A stretch of 64,000 nt of DNA from positions 62,001 through 126,000 of the forward strand of contig JACKAH010000001.1 in NCBI GenBank assembly GCA_020635175.1. The letters are read 5' to 3'. Source of the DNA: Deltaproteobacteria bacterium. GTDB taxonomy: Bacteria > Bdellovibrionota_C > UBA2361 > J135. The notes under the pieces are model-generated. The model was not told where the DNA came from. It ran no database searches and worked only from the letters and a program-made list of their open reading frames with translations. The position numbers and the translations under genes were made by a program. Positions 15,968 through 25,083 of this stretch are shown piece by piece; within the stretch, counting starts at the first letter, position 1, and the number at the start of each line of letters is the position of its first letter.

Positions 15968-17446
15968 ATGTTGCGCCTAATCGTTGTTGATATTAGTGCT
16001 GAATCAAGGAGTAAGCTAGTTGAGCAGATAACACTGTTTCAACAGCTAGAAGCACAAAGCACATCACTGTTACCAAAAATTTCTGTTAAGCCTCTTTCTC
16101 TCGAGGAGCTTAAATTTCACGCTACCCCCGATGCTTGTCTACTCGGCCCACAGTTAATCGCTGAAGATATCTCAACAGTTGCTAAAATTCGTAAACTTTT
16201 GCCTGATACTCCAATTTTAACTTTTCTTAATGAATCACAAGAAGACTTAGTTCTGATTGAAGATTTAGCCAGGTTAGGGGCGGACGATACAATCTCTAAC
16301 ACAATTACGTCTCTAGATTTCTTTAAAAAGATAATCCTTCACTGCCGAAAATCACGTAAGACATCAAAAGGAGAGTTAGTTTTAGTAGACTCTGCTAAGG
16401 GTGGTTTAGGAGTTACCTCACTTGCTTCTGCAATCGCTGAGGAGCTTGTAAGAGATGATAAGAAGGTTGCACTAATAGACTTCGATTTTGAAACTCAGGA
16501 TCTAAGCCGATTTCTGCAGGCTAAACCTTTTATCAATGAAAACTTACAATTACTGCTTGATGGAAGCAGACCGATCACCGAAGAGTTTGTGGAGCAGTGT
16601 TTAGTGCAGGTCTGGGATGAAGAGGATCTGTATTGCATGCCCCCCTGTGGAGAAACGGAAGATCTCTATGACTACCATGCTGGCTATGCACGAATCCTAA
16701 TCTCGATTTTGGAAGTTTTAGATGAAATCTATGATGCTGTAGTTATAGATGTAGGTTGCGCGCGGGGCTCAATTCTAAAAACCCTCTACCGTGTAGCTGA
16801 TAAAGTTGCCTTTGTTATCAATAACGATCCTGCAGCGCTCTATGCTTCAATTAGTAAGGCTGGGCAGATTAAATCTCTAATGGCTCCTAACGCTAGGCTT
16901 GTCTTCGTTGAGAACATGCCGGCTAAAGAGGGACTACCAACAGCGGTACTTAAAAATGAATTAGGCTTTGCTCTAAAAGATGAAAATTTGAATTGGTATC
17001 CACTTCAGATTCCAAATTGTAATGCTGGACATCGTTGGCCAGGTAGTGGTGACACCCTTTTTAGTAGAGGCTCAAAAGAGCTTCAAAGGAGCATCACGGG
17101 ATTAATTGGATTTTTAGGTATACGTGATGAAGCTGAAGCTTTGAGAGCTGCTGAGGCTAAATCATTTGTTAGAAATTTTGCTAAGAAATTTGTGAAAGCT
17201 GATAGAGCAATCACTGGACCTGATCAGGCTATTAAGCTTGGTGATAATAAGAAAGAAAAAACAAGATTACTTCCATTTGCAAAAGAAAAATCAAGAGTGG
17301 ATCTGGAGCATGAAGCTAAATCAACCCAGGCACTCTTTGATAAACTTGTTAGCGAAAGCGCAAACAGCACTGAGTCTCTAGAGGAGCCCGAAACAGAAAC
17401 CCAGGTAGATGCAGAGGAGCTCTTCCAGAAAGCAAATGTTTCATAA
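15968..17446 (+). CDS. cpaE: Tad pilus assembly ATPase CpaE/TadZ
   Basis: The 492-residue protein has an N-terminal receiver-like domain (residues 1-125, without a clear phospho-Asp pocket) followed by a ParA/MinD-type ATPase (LVDSAKGGLGVTSLASAIAEEL..., LIDFDFETQDLS). This is the CpaE/TadZ arrangement, which localises the pilus machine to a pole or focus. The deviant P-loop reads KGGLGVTS. A C-terminal extension of about 100 charged residues (KKEKTRLLPFAKEKSRVD...) follows. It is the first gene of a ten-gene run in the same direction with short gaps or overlaps. Confidence 0.9.
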   Translation: MLRLIVVDISAESRSKLVEQITLFQQLEAQSTSLLPKISVKPLSLEELKFHATPDACLLGPQLIAEDISTVAKIRKLLPDTPILTFLNESQEDLVLIEDLARLGADDTISNTITSLDFFKKIILHCRKSRKTSKGELVLVDSAKGGLGVTSLASAIAEELVRDDKKVALIDFDFETQDLSRFLQAKPFINENLQLLLDGSRPITEEFVEQCLVQVWDEEDLYCMPPCGETEDLYDYHAGYARILISILEVLDEIYDAVVIDVGCARGSILKTLYRVADKVAFVINNDPAALYASISKAGQIKSLMAPNARLVFVENMPAKEGLPTAVLKNELGFALKDENLNWYPLQIPNCNAGHRWPGSGDTLFSRGSKELQRSITGLIGFLGIRDEAEALRAAEAKSFVRNFAKKFVKADRAITGPDQAIKLGDNKKEKTRLLPFAKEKSRVDLEHEAKSTQALFDKLVSESANSTESLEEPETETQVDAEELFQKANVS

Positions 17447-17474
17447 CTTTAAAATACTATCGAGGAGAATAGCG

Positions 17475-17669
17475 ATGATTGAGACGTATGTGAAAGTAGC
17501 CTCTAAGCTTCGTAATGATGAAAGAGGATTAAGCTTGTTAGAATATGCTGCTGGTGCAGCTATCCTTGCAGCAGTTGTGTTTGTTGCAATGGGAACTTTA
17601 GGAACAAGCATCCAAGGGCTTTTACAAGCTGTTAGTGGTTGGGCGAATACTCAAGCTGCTAGTGTGTAA
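17475..17669 (+). CDS. flp: Flp-type major pilin
   Basis: The 64-residue prepilin has the type IVb (Flp) signature: a short positive leader, then G-LSLLEYAAGAAILAAVVFVAMG, where processing is expected after the Gly and before LSLLEY (Glu at +5, Tyr at +6), followed by one hydrophobic helix. The ATG at 17475 has GAGGAG at 17462-17467, 7 bp upstream, and is preferred to a longer frame from 17409. It would be the main pilus subunit built by the proteins encoded downstream. No prepilin peptidase gene is in the window. Confidence 0.92.
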   Translation: MIETYVKVASKLRNDERGLSLLEYAAGAAILAAVVFVAMGTLGTSIQGLLQAVSGWANTQAASV

Positions 17670-17677
17670 GAGAATCT

Positions 17678-18601
17678 ATGCCTATTCGGTCAAAATCTCG
17701 TACTACTCGTTCCCGTCGTAAGGACAAAGGGCTTTTACAGTTAGCTCTGCTATGTGTAACAGCTATTGTTATCGCTGTGCTGATCACTAAAAAGAGCGAT
17801 GTGGAAGTGCAGGCGAGTAACAATCAACCAAAGATTGTGGCCGAATACGATACGGTAACTGTGCCGGTTCCTGCTGAGTTTGTGCCAACAGGAACTAAGG
17901 TAAGGGACATTCGATTTCGACATGTTCCTTACCCAAAGCACCAGTTGCCAAATGGAGCTTTGCAAAATATCGATCAGTTTGTTGAAGCAGTTACAATTGC
18001 TCCACTTCCTGCAAGCTTACCGATCTTTAAAGAAAACCTAAGTTTAGAAGCTGCTGCTAGTAACCCAGTTGTTGAGCGCATACCTAAAGGCATGCGTGCT
18101 ATGACAATAAAGGTAGATGCAACTTCAGCTGTTGAGGGTTGGGCGGGCTCAGGTTCAATTGTCGATGTATTATTAGTTGAAAAGAGTAAGACCTCAGTAA
18201 TTGCAGAGAAAGTTAAAATTCTCTCTGCGGAGAGATCTGTTTCGCCAGTTGGTGGTAATGCTTCACCAAATGTTCCTAAAACAGTAACGCTGCTTGTCTC
18301 TCAGGAGCAGTGTTTAGCAATTAATACAGCAATTCCATTAGGAAGAATTGCGTTTGCCTTAAGAGGTACTCGCGATCAGGAGCAGTGGGATGATACTCAA
18401 TTTACTTCAGCGCAGCTTAAAGGCTCATCTAAGACCTTAAACCCAAACGGCGCTGTAAATGGATTTGTCACTTTACGCGATGAGCAGGGCAAGAGCTATG
18501 CTCTGCGTAACGGAAAGTGGGTTCCTACGGATATTATACCAGAGGGATTTTTTGTAGCGGGAAATCAAGATGCAAAAGATAGATCTAGCGCTGCTCGATA
18601 A
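17678..18601 (+). CDS. cpaB: Flp pilus assembly protein CpaB/RcpC
   Basis: The 307-residue protein has one N-terminal membrane segment (LLQLALLCVTAIVIAVLI) and a periplasmic part with the SAF/CpaB pattern: VPVPAEFVPTGTKVRDIRF, VERIPKGMRAMTIKVDATSAVEGWAGSGSIVDVLLVEK, and a terminal TVTLLVSQEQCLAINTAI. CpaB is thought to help the secretin channel and pilus stability. It overlaps the next gene by 32 bp, or not at all if cpaF starts later. The secretin gene itself is absent here. Confidence 0.9.
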   Translation: MPIRSKSRTTRSRRKDKGLLQLALLCVTAIVIAVLITKKSDVEVQASNNQPKIVAEYDTVTVPVPAEFVPTGTKVRDIRFRHVPYPKHQLPNGALQNIDQFVEAVTIAPLPASLPIFKENLSLEAAASNPVVERIPKGMRAMTIKVDATSAVEGWAGSGSIVDVLLVEKSKTSVIAEKVKILSAERSVSPVGGNASPNVPKTVTLLVSQEQCLAINTAIPLGRIAFALRGTRDQEQWDDTQFTSAQLKGSSKTLNPNGAVNGFVTLRDEQGKSYALRNGKWVPTDIIPEGFFVAGNQDAKDRSSAAR

Positions 18602-19934
18602 TCCAAGAAGTGCGGCGGTTCCTGCTGCGATGTCTCCCCAAAGTGGTTCTAAAACTAGAACTGTCAGAACAAAACACAAAGGCCTAACACCAGCACTAGC
18701 TCATATCTTAGAAGAGGTGCAACGTGAAATTGGCTACGAGCAGGCAGATCCAAATAGTCAGGATGAATTATCAAATGCCGATCTGCAGGAGCTTATTCAG
18801 CGTGTAGCAGTTAGACTAGGTTTTGAGCTTGCGCCGATTGAGCGTGATGAAATTCTTTCCCTCTTAGAAAAAAGTCAGCGCGAATTTGGAATTCTGCAAG
18901 AGTTAGTTGATGATCCAAAGACAAGTGACATTATAGTTACAAACTATTCAAAGATAACAGTTCAACAGAGTAGAAGTAATTTAAACACAGATCTCTCATT
19001 TCCAAATCAACAAATGTATGAAGCTTTTGTTGAGAAAATTTTACAGAAAGCAGGCACTACATACTCAACTGCAAAGCCTATAGCGGATGGAATGGTCGGC
19101 AGCTATGCACGTATACATGCTGTACATAAGTGCCTGTGTGAATCTGGGCCATATTTAACAATAAGATTAAACCGCTTTCCTACTGTAACAGTTGATGACC
19201 TGCTCGGGTTTTGTTTGGCGCCTAAGGAAATTCTTAACTATCTGCAAGCGATGGTTAAGGCTGGTAATACGATTTTGGTGGTTGGTGAAGTTGGTACAGG
19301 AAAGACCACATTAGTGAGGGCGCTTGCTTCAAGTATGCCCGCATATGAATGTATTTTGGTAATCGAGGATACCCCAGAGATTATTTTAGAGCACCCACAT
19401 GTGCGTTACATGTATACGCGTAACGAAAATACAGATGGGGCTGGTAGAGTTTCGCCCTCTGAATGTATCAGAGCTGGTATGCGTATGGCGATGAATAGAA
19501 TTATCTTTGGCGAGATGCGCGATGCGGAGGCTGCAGAATCATTTATCGATGTGTGTGCATCTGGTCACCCAGGCCTTTCAACGATTCATGCTCGGAATGC
19601 CTCTGAGGCAATCTCTCGTTTGGAGCTGTTTCTAGGAAGAGCTCAGAAGGGAGTTGCTCGGCAAGTAGTTTATGAGCAGATTGCTAAATCTATTCAATGT
19701 ATCGTTTTTATTGATATCTGTAGAGACACAGGTAAGCGTAGAATTTACGAAGTCAAAGAGATAGGACCAGTAGCCGAAGGTGTCATACGACAACGAGAAA
19801 TGTTTAAGTACGTAGCAGTTGATGGTCGGCCAACGTGGAAGGTGCCAAATCGCACCAGTGCTCATCGTGAGGAGCTAGAGAAACAGGAGGTTTTTCTAAA
19901 CCAAATACCATCTGTTTTACAAACGAGGGAGTAA
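18570..19934 (+). CDS. cpaF: Tad pilus ATPase CpaF/TadA
   Basis: The 454-residue secretion ATPase powers Flp pilus assembly. Walker A GEVGTGKTT is at residues 239-247, followed by a Walker B region (ILVIEDTPEI) and the His/Asp boxes expected of the CpaF branch (...GEMRDAEAAESFIDVCASGHPGLSTIHARNA). The first 60 residues are a charged extension. ATG 18570 overlaps cpaB; ATG 18630 (MSPQSGSKT) is an alternative start. tadB follows after 3 bp. Confidence 0.95.
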   Translation: MQKIDLALLDNPRSAAVPAAMSPQSGSKTRTVRTKHKGLTPALAHILEEVQREIGYEQADPNSQDELSNADLQELIQRVAVRLGFELAPIERDEILSLLEKSQREFGILQELVDDPKTSDIIVTNYSKITVQQSRSNLNTDLSFPNQQMYEAFVEKILQKAGTTYSTAKPIADGMVGSYARIHAVHKCLCESGPYLTIRLNRFPTVTVDDLLGFCLAPKEILNYLQAMVKAGNTILVVGEVGTGKTTLVRALASSMPAYECILVIEDTPEIILEHPHVRYMYTRNENTDGAGRVSPSECIRAGMRMAMNRIIFGEMRDAEAAESFIDVCASGHPGLSTIHARNASEAISRLELFLGRAQKGVARQVVYEQIAKSIQCIVFIDICRDTGKRRIYEVKEIGPVAEGVIRQREMFKYVAVDGRPTWKVPNRTSAHREELEKQEVFLNQIPSVLQTRE

Positions 19935-19937
19935 AAG

Positions 19938-20810
19938 ATGTTCTCCCAGCAAGCAGAGATTGAGAGGCTTGAAACTCTACTTTCTAAGAAAATCCCAAAT
20001 TCACTTTTAGTAGATCAAGCTGATGCTCGTTACACCTTTGAAGATCTTGAAGGAAGAGCATCTTTGCGTCGAATTGTAGAGAAATTTGTTTATGCTGGGT
20101 TTACTAAAAAGCAATCAAAGGCGCTCGTTCTTAGGATTTTAGTGGTGGCTACGCTTGTAATTGCTCTAGCTGTTGTAACTCAAAGACCACTCTTGTTGAT
20201 TTTTATCGCAGCTCATCTTTATTTTGAGGATTTGAGAATTTCAAATAAAGCTAAAGCTCGTGCTGCTAGCTTTGAGAAAGATTATACAGCACTGTTATTA
20301 TCGTTAGCTTCTTCTATTAAAACAGGGGCTGATCCACTCTCTGCTCTTGTACATTCAGTTAGTTTGTTTCCAAAAGATTCTGTAATTGTTGAAGAGCTAA
20401 ATACTTTTAGAGATCTGATTGAAAGAGGCTTTACAGAGGAGAGGGCTATACGAAATTTTGCAATTTCAATTAATCTTCCAGATTTAGAAATGCTAAGAGA
20501 CGCAATGATTCTAGCTAGAAAAGAAGGTTCTTCCCTCGCAATTTGCTTACAGCGCTTGGCTAGAGTCACACGACAACGTCAGTCTTTTTTGAGAAAGATA
20601 AAATCGGCCATAGCGATGCAAAAAATTGCATCACTTGGTATCGCAGGCTGCGCAGTTGCGATAATGCTGATTCAATTTATTAGTAATCCTGATTCGGTAC
20701 ATGCAGCATTGAGTCATCCTGCCGGCTCTAAGGTTATTGGTACAGGAGTTGCGCTTATCTTAGCTGGAATGATCTGGATGAGAAGAATTGCTGGTAGGGA
20801 GATGACATAG
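19938..20810 (+). CDS. tadB: Tad pilus inner-membrane protein TadB
   Basis: The 290-residue GspF-type membrane protein has paired hydrophobic segments near residues 70-95 and C-terminal helices (IASLGIAGCAVAIMLIQF; VIGTGVALILAGMIWM). The central part (LLLSLASSIKTGADPLSALVHS...ELNTFRDLIERGFTEERAIRNFA) has the T2SSF/TadB look. The stop codon overlaps the GTG start of tadC. It forms the inner-membrane platform with TadC. Confidence 0.92.
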   Translation: MFSQQAEIERLETLLSKKIPNSLLVDQADARYTFEDLEGRASLRRIVEKFVYAGFTKKQSKALVLRILVVATLVIALAVVTQRPLLLIFIAAHLYFEDLRISNKAKARAASFEKDYTALLLSLASSIKTGADPLSALVHSVSLFPKDSVIVEELNTFRDLIERGFTEERAIRNFAISINLPDLEMLRDAMILARKEGSSLAICLQRLARVTRQRQSFLRKIKSAIAMQKIASLGIAGCAVAIMLIQFISNPDSVHAALSHPAGSKVIGTGVALILAGMIWMRRIAGREMT

Positions 20811-21739
20811 TGAACTCAGAGATCCTACACGTTGCAATTTTAGTAAGCTTTTTGGTCGTTGGTGCTTTCCTTTACCTTCGAGATCGTAGGCGCTTTGCAT
20901 TCGATGTTTTAGAAGACCTGCGTGATGAGAGTTTAGAGCTGAAGGATGATCTGCTGTTGCTTGAGAGTCATAGAGCCCCCGCTGACATTAAGGCAGAGAA
21001 CGAGATCCGTTCTCTTTCAGGCTACGTATTTCATGATGATTTAGCTAATGCAGGGCTTATTGAAGAGAAAGAACGTGCGGATTTTTTGTATAAAAGAAAG
21101 ATCGCACCTCTAATAACCTGTTTTTGTGTTCTGTTGCTTTCCTTCTTGTTCTTAGAGAGCACTCCAACGATTATTGTTTGCTCAGCAGTGATTGGAGCAT
21201 GTCTTGGATATATCGGAGGCGGGGTTGCTTTAGATAAGAAGAAAGAGAAATACAAAAAACAGATAGAGTTCTTTTTGCCTGTTGTCATGGAGCGTTTAGT
21301 TATGGCTGTTCAGGCTGGCTTAGATATCCTTCCCGCCGTGGGTGCTGCTGTAAAAGAAAGTGAATATGTAGTTGTTTCAAAGAAAAACGATCCAGTAACG
21401 AAGCTTTTAACTATTGTCTATAAGTTAACTGAATCAGGATTAAGTTTTGAGAGAAGCTTAAAAGACGTTGCTTCAGTAGTGGATCACAGTGCAGTTAGGC
21501 ATGCTTTTACTCACTTAGCAGTTGCACAAAAAGAGGGAGGTGAACTTGTGATGCCTCTGCGTGAGCTCAGCGACTCAACACAATTATACTTTCAGGAATC
21601 TGTCGAGGAAGAGATAGCTAAGATGCCTGTGAAAGCAACTATGCCACTTTTGTTAACGTTTGCTGGTTTATTACTTTGTTTCTTGGCTCCGCCAATTATC
21701 CAGCTGATTGAAACTATCAATACTCAGGCCAAGCTCTAA
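20810..21739 (+). CDS. tadC: Tad pilus inner-membrane protein TadC
   Basis: The 309-residue T2SSF-type protein starts with GTG at 20810 in a stop/start overlap with tadB. It has an N-terminal membrane segment, two central helices (LITCFCVLLLSFLFL; TIIVCSAVIGACLGYIGGG), the GspF-like segment VVMERLVMAVQAGLDILPAVGAAV and a C-terminal membrane helix (MPLLLTFAGLLLCFLAPPII). The last codons overlap the next start, consistent with tight translational coupling. Confidence 0.92.
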   Translation: MNSEILHVAILVSFLVVGAFLYLRDRRRFAFDVLEDLRDESLELKDDLLLLESHRAPADIKAENEIRSLSGYVFHDDLANAGLIEEKERADFLYKRKIAPLITCFCVLLLSFLFLESTPTIIVCSAVIGACLGYIGGGVALDKKKEKYKKQIEFFLPVVMERLVMAVQAGLDILPAVGAAVKESEYVVVSKKNDPVTKLLTIVYKLTESGLSFERSLKDVASVVDHSAVRHAFTHLAVAQKEGGELVMPLRELSDSTQLYFQESVEEEIAKMPVKATMPLLLTFAGLLLCFLAPPIIQLIETINTQAKL

Positions 21740-23175
21740 TGAAAAAAGTAAACTCAGAAAGCGGATCGACTCTATTCCTTATTGTAACTTTCCTCATGCC
21801 ACTTATGTTTCTAGGCTTTGTTTTTAGTATCGGCTTAGTTAAGTTTTATACGGAGTTGGAACGAAACCAAGAGCATTTAGATTCAGCGGTGATGTTAGCG
21901 GCTCAAAATTTACCTTTTCAAGCTAAGGCTGCGGCAGTTGCTCAAGACTATGTAACTAGAAAACTTGGAGCAGCAGTTGCTACAAACTTAACTATTACAA
22001 CAGCCAGCGATGCGGTGTTGTTAGAGCTTAATGAGACATCATTTATTCCTTTTGCTTCCTATTTTTCTGACGCTGCGGCTATCCCCTATAAGCTAACTTC
22101 TCAGGCACGTGTCACCCCAACTGATATGCTACTGATGGTTGATAGTAGCTCTTACTTAGCACCACCAGCAGGCTCAGAGTGGGATTCTGCACTTCCAAGT
22201 TGGCAGGCCTCTAATGTTTTTGACAATCTATCGCTAAATCCACCAACATACTTTGGTTTACCCTCAAAAGTTGCGATGACGCAGCGCTGCTTTAATCCAG
22301 TTGTTTCACCACTTAAAAAAGCTGCAATTGATATCTATGACTACATCTCAAGTATGCAGATGAATGCCGTTGGTGTTTCCTTTTTCCCGTCAGACTTTGG
22401 GCCTGCGCTCACGTTTGAATCTAGGCGAGTAAAACGTGGTGGCTTTGAATACGATAACGCAGGGTTGCTAGTCCCAGAAGCAAAGCTTGAAGATTATGGT
22501 TTCTTAGATGGTGGCGTTCTATTTTCAGATGCAAACTGCGGAGCTGCCGCTGAAGATCCATTCTTAAACACTTATGCTCTAAGTAACATTACTGGTGAGT
22601 ACTCAAGCTTAAGTGAGTATCCAAGTGCTGAGTGTAGCCCTTTGCCCGATTTTGCACTGGACCAAGAAACTGCCTTTAGGTTTAACGATTCGCGTGAGCA
22701 GTGTCTAAATGCGCGCGATGTGATCTGGACCCGGGGTGTTAGGAATACTACTGCTGATATCGATCAAGTCTTATGGAATGCAAGGCAACAGGTCGATGGA
22801 TCTATCTCTGTTCCGGGTAGAGGAGGTCTAGAGACCTCGGCGCGTAGAGCGGTCATTATAGTAGCTGGGGATCTGCCATATAAGTCAGGCAATAGATTTC
22901 CTGATGTCGTAACTGTGAATGCCTTAAATGCGGGACTTGCAGCGCTTGATCCAGACGTAACGGTCGATGATCCTCAAGATGTACAGCTTTACTATGTGCT
23001 TTTTAGACAAGATGGCTACGGATTAAATCTAGGGGCAGGGGCTAGTACTCTTGCTGCTGAATTTGCAAGTTGGCCAAAAGCAAAGTTAATCACGGGAACC
23101 GATCCGCAAGTGTTAGCTGAGCAGCTAGCTGCTTATCTAGGCTTAGCTGAAAGGAGGGTGGTGATATCACAATGA
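21739..23175 (+). CDS. TadG-like pseudopilin with VWA-type domain
   Basis: The 478-residue protein has an N-terminal hydrophobic helix (SGSTLFLIVTFLMPLMFLGFVFSIGLV) like the TadE/TadG pseudopilin-like N-terminus. A region starting DMLLMVDSSSYL is reminiscent of a von Willebrand factor A domain, although the MIDAS motif DxSxS is imperfect (DSSSY). Most of the protein is extracytoplasmic and contains several Cys. TadG-type proteins with VWA domains are usual companions of Tad loci, where they act as minor pilin or adhesin. It overlaps tadC and the next gene. Confidence 0.8.
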   Translation: MKKVNSESGSTLFLIVTFLMPLMFLGFVFSIGLVKFYTELERNQEHLDSAVMLAAQNLPFQAKAAAVAQDYVTRKLGAAVATNLTITTASDAVLLELNETSFIPFASYFSDAAAIPYKLTSQARVTPTDMLLMVDSSSYLAPPAGSEWDSALPSWQASNVFDNLSLNPPTYFGLPSKVAMTQRCFNPVVSPLKKAAIDIYDYISSMQMNAVGVSFFPSDFGPALTFESRRVKRGGFEYDNAGLLVPEAKLEDYGFLDGGVLFSDANCGAAAEDPFLNTYALSNITGEYSSLSEYPSAECSPLPDFALDQETAFRFNDSREQCLNARDVIWTRGVRNTTADIDQVLWNARQQVDGSISVPGRGGLETSARRAVIIVAGDLPYKSGNRFPDVVTVNALNAGLAALDPDVTVDDPQDVQLYYVLFRQDGYGLNLGAGASTLAAEFASWPKAKLITGTDPQVLAEQLAAYLGLAERRVVISQ

Positions 23176-23852
23176 TTAAACAGAAAGGATATGCGACTTT
23201 AGAAGCTGCAGGATTTGCACTTATTATGTTAGGCCTATTTGTAGGTGGTGTAGCTGTATCAACATTTATTCAATCCTCTCATGATGTGACTAAAATCTTA
23301 GATCGAGAGATTTATGATGCGGCAGTTGTGCCGTTTTCGTTTAATGGCTCAGGTCAGATTGTTACAAATCAAGCTGAGCTTCAGGTATTTGTAGATCAGG
23401 TAGCAGATAATATTGAGCTTGCATTACAGAACTTAGAAGATGGATCGTTGCCTTCAACTCGGTACTATATTGAAGCTGGCTATGCAGATGTAAACATCGA
23501 TCCTACTACTGGAAATATAGATGGGGTTACTCCATATAATCTCTTTTCAGCACCAACCCCCTTTGCTTATTTAGTAACCAGGGGAACTTCAGCTTTGATT
23601 TCTGAAGGTAGCTATTCAACAACATATTTTGCAGATGAGGTACAATCGATAGCTCAGAATCAAACATACTCAGTTGTGACTACTCATTTTTCTGCAGGTG
23701 GTAATCAATATTTACCCCGAAGAGTCATTGTAGGGGCACGGGTATTATTCAAGAGCGATACAGGGTTTACTGGAACTTTTTTTCAATCTCTTGGTGGAAA
23801 CTCCGTCATACAAGATCAGAAGGTTGTGCCAGTAAGAGGACAGGTGGAGTAG
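23172..23852 (+). CDS. TadE-like minor pseudopilin
   Basis: The 226-residue protein begins inside the previous gene (ATGA overlap). Its N-terminus (MIKQKGYATLEAAGFALIMLGLFVGGVAVS) has the type IV prepilin look: a positive leader, Gly, a Glu near +5 and a hydrophobic helix. The rest is a small exported domain without recognised motifs. It is probably a minor pseudopilin of the Tad machine. Confidence 0.75.
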   Translation: MIKQKGYATLEAAGFALIMLGLFVGGVAVSTFIQSSHDVTKILDREIYDAAVVPFSFNGSGQIVTNQAELQVFVDQVADNIELALQNLEDGSLPSTRYYIEAGYADVNIDPTTGNIDGVTPYNLFSAPTPFAYLVTRGTSALISEGSYSTTYFADEVQSIAQNQTYSVVTTHFSAGGNQYLPRRVIVGARVLFKSDTGFTGTFFQSLGGNSVIQDQKVVPVRGQVE

Positions 23853-23853
23853 T

Positions 23854-25083
23854 ATGTTAAATCTCTTTAAGCGAAAGCCCAAAATCAAAAGTTTGCTGCA
23901 AGCACTAACTAGTGTTGCCTCTACTAGAGAGCTTGAGCGCGCTATCGCAGAGATAGAAGATTGGCGTGATCTGATTGTTAAAGTCTCAGAGATTAAAAAG
24001 ATTACAGAAGAACAGTGCCTTGAGAAAATTGCACTTAAGTTAAAGATTCCATATTCAGTATCGGTTCCGGCATGTGATGTTGAGGTTATCCCAGATCACT
24101 TACAGCTTGCAGATTTTAGGCGTGCTGGTGCAATTCCATTTACTGTAAAGGGCAAGATGGAAGGAGTTGTCTGTATTGATCCAAGTGCTGTGGCAAAGCT
24201 AGATCAGGCACTATTAAAGCTTCCCCTTTATGCCTCAACCTGGGGAGCAATTGAACAAGCGCTTGATAAGAGCGAAAAGGTCTTTTTGAAATCAAGACCT
24301 GAGCATTCAGAGCAAAAAATCGCAAAGCCTAATCCACTTGAGCAGGCTAGTCGCGATGTGGTCTCGATGTTGATAAATGAAGTTTCCTCCTATGGTGGAG
24401 AAGGTGTTCTTTTGACCTTTGATTCTGTGAAGATTAAGTACGAATTCAACACAGCTGAACAGAAGCATGGTGATGGATCTATTAACGCGCGTGTGAGCAC
24501 ACACCTTTTACGATATTTAAAAGTCATTCAGTCTCAAGCTGGTCAATTTGTGCATCAGGTAAGTTTAGACTCAGGGTTTCGTGTAATTGCTGAGTTCTTA
24601 CCTGGTAACCTCCTACAAGTAAGACTTAGTTGGCAGTTGCCTAAAGCTTCATCTAAAGAAACTTTAAATTCAGAAACCGCAAAATTTGTGACACCACAGA
24701 TCTTAATTGTTGAAGATAATGATACGTTTGCGAAAGTGTTAGAGCGTTTCTTTGAGCTCAAAGGTCTTGATTCAATACGCTTTCATAACGGTGAAGAGGC
24801 ATTGGATTATTTACAAAGCACTACACAGAGACCCTCTATCTGTATCTGTGATCTACATATGCCACGTATGAATGGTGTTACATTTTTACAGAATGTCCGT
24901 ATGAACCCAGCCTTGGCAGATCTGCCAGTGATAGTTTTAACGTCTGATGATGATAATGAAGTAGAGCTGGAGGTTTTAAGTGTCGGCGCAGCGGCTTTTG
25001 TCAGTAAAAATGAAGATCCAAAAGTTCTATTGCAGCATGTTGAAAACTTAACTGCAGAACAGAAAAAGAGGGCTATCCAATGA
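23854..25083 (+). CDS. Fusion of MshEN-like N-domain and response-regulator receiver
   Basis: The 409-residue cytoplasmic protein starts 1 bp after the pseudopilin gene. Residues about 30-150 resemble the N-terminal domain of GspE/PilB-type ATPases (EEQCLEKIALKLKIPYSVSVPACDVEVIPDHLQLADFRRAGAIPFTVKGKMEGVVCIDPSA), a type that in MshE binds c-di-GMP. A middle region follows. A receiver domain starts near residue 282 (QILIVEDNDTFAKVLERFF) with phosphoacceptor Asp333 (ICDLHMPRMNG) and a conserved late Lys (FVSKNED). No ATPase domain is present. It may tune pilus assembly. The fusion is unusual, and c-di-GMP binding is inference. Confidence 0.75.
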   Translation: MLNLFKRKPKIKSLLQALTSVASTRELERAIAEIEDWRDLIVKVSEIKKITEEQCLEKIALKLKIPYSVSVPACDVEVIPDHLQLADFRRAGAIPFTVKGKMEGVVCIDPSAVAKLDQALLKLPLYASTWGAIEQALDKSEKVFLKSRPEHSEQKIAKPNPLEQASRDVVSMLINEVSSYGGEGVLLTFDSVKIKYEFNTAEQKHGDGSINARVSTHLLRYLKVIQSQAGQFVHQVSLDSGFRVIAEFLPGNLLQVRLSWQLPKASSKETLNSETAKFVTPQILIVEDNDTFAKVLERFFELKGLDSIRFHNGEEALDYLQSTTQRPSICICDLHMPRMNGVTFLQNVRMNPALADLPVIVLTSDDDNEVELEVLSVGAAAFVSKNEDPKVLLQHVENLTAEQKKRAIQ

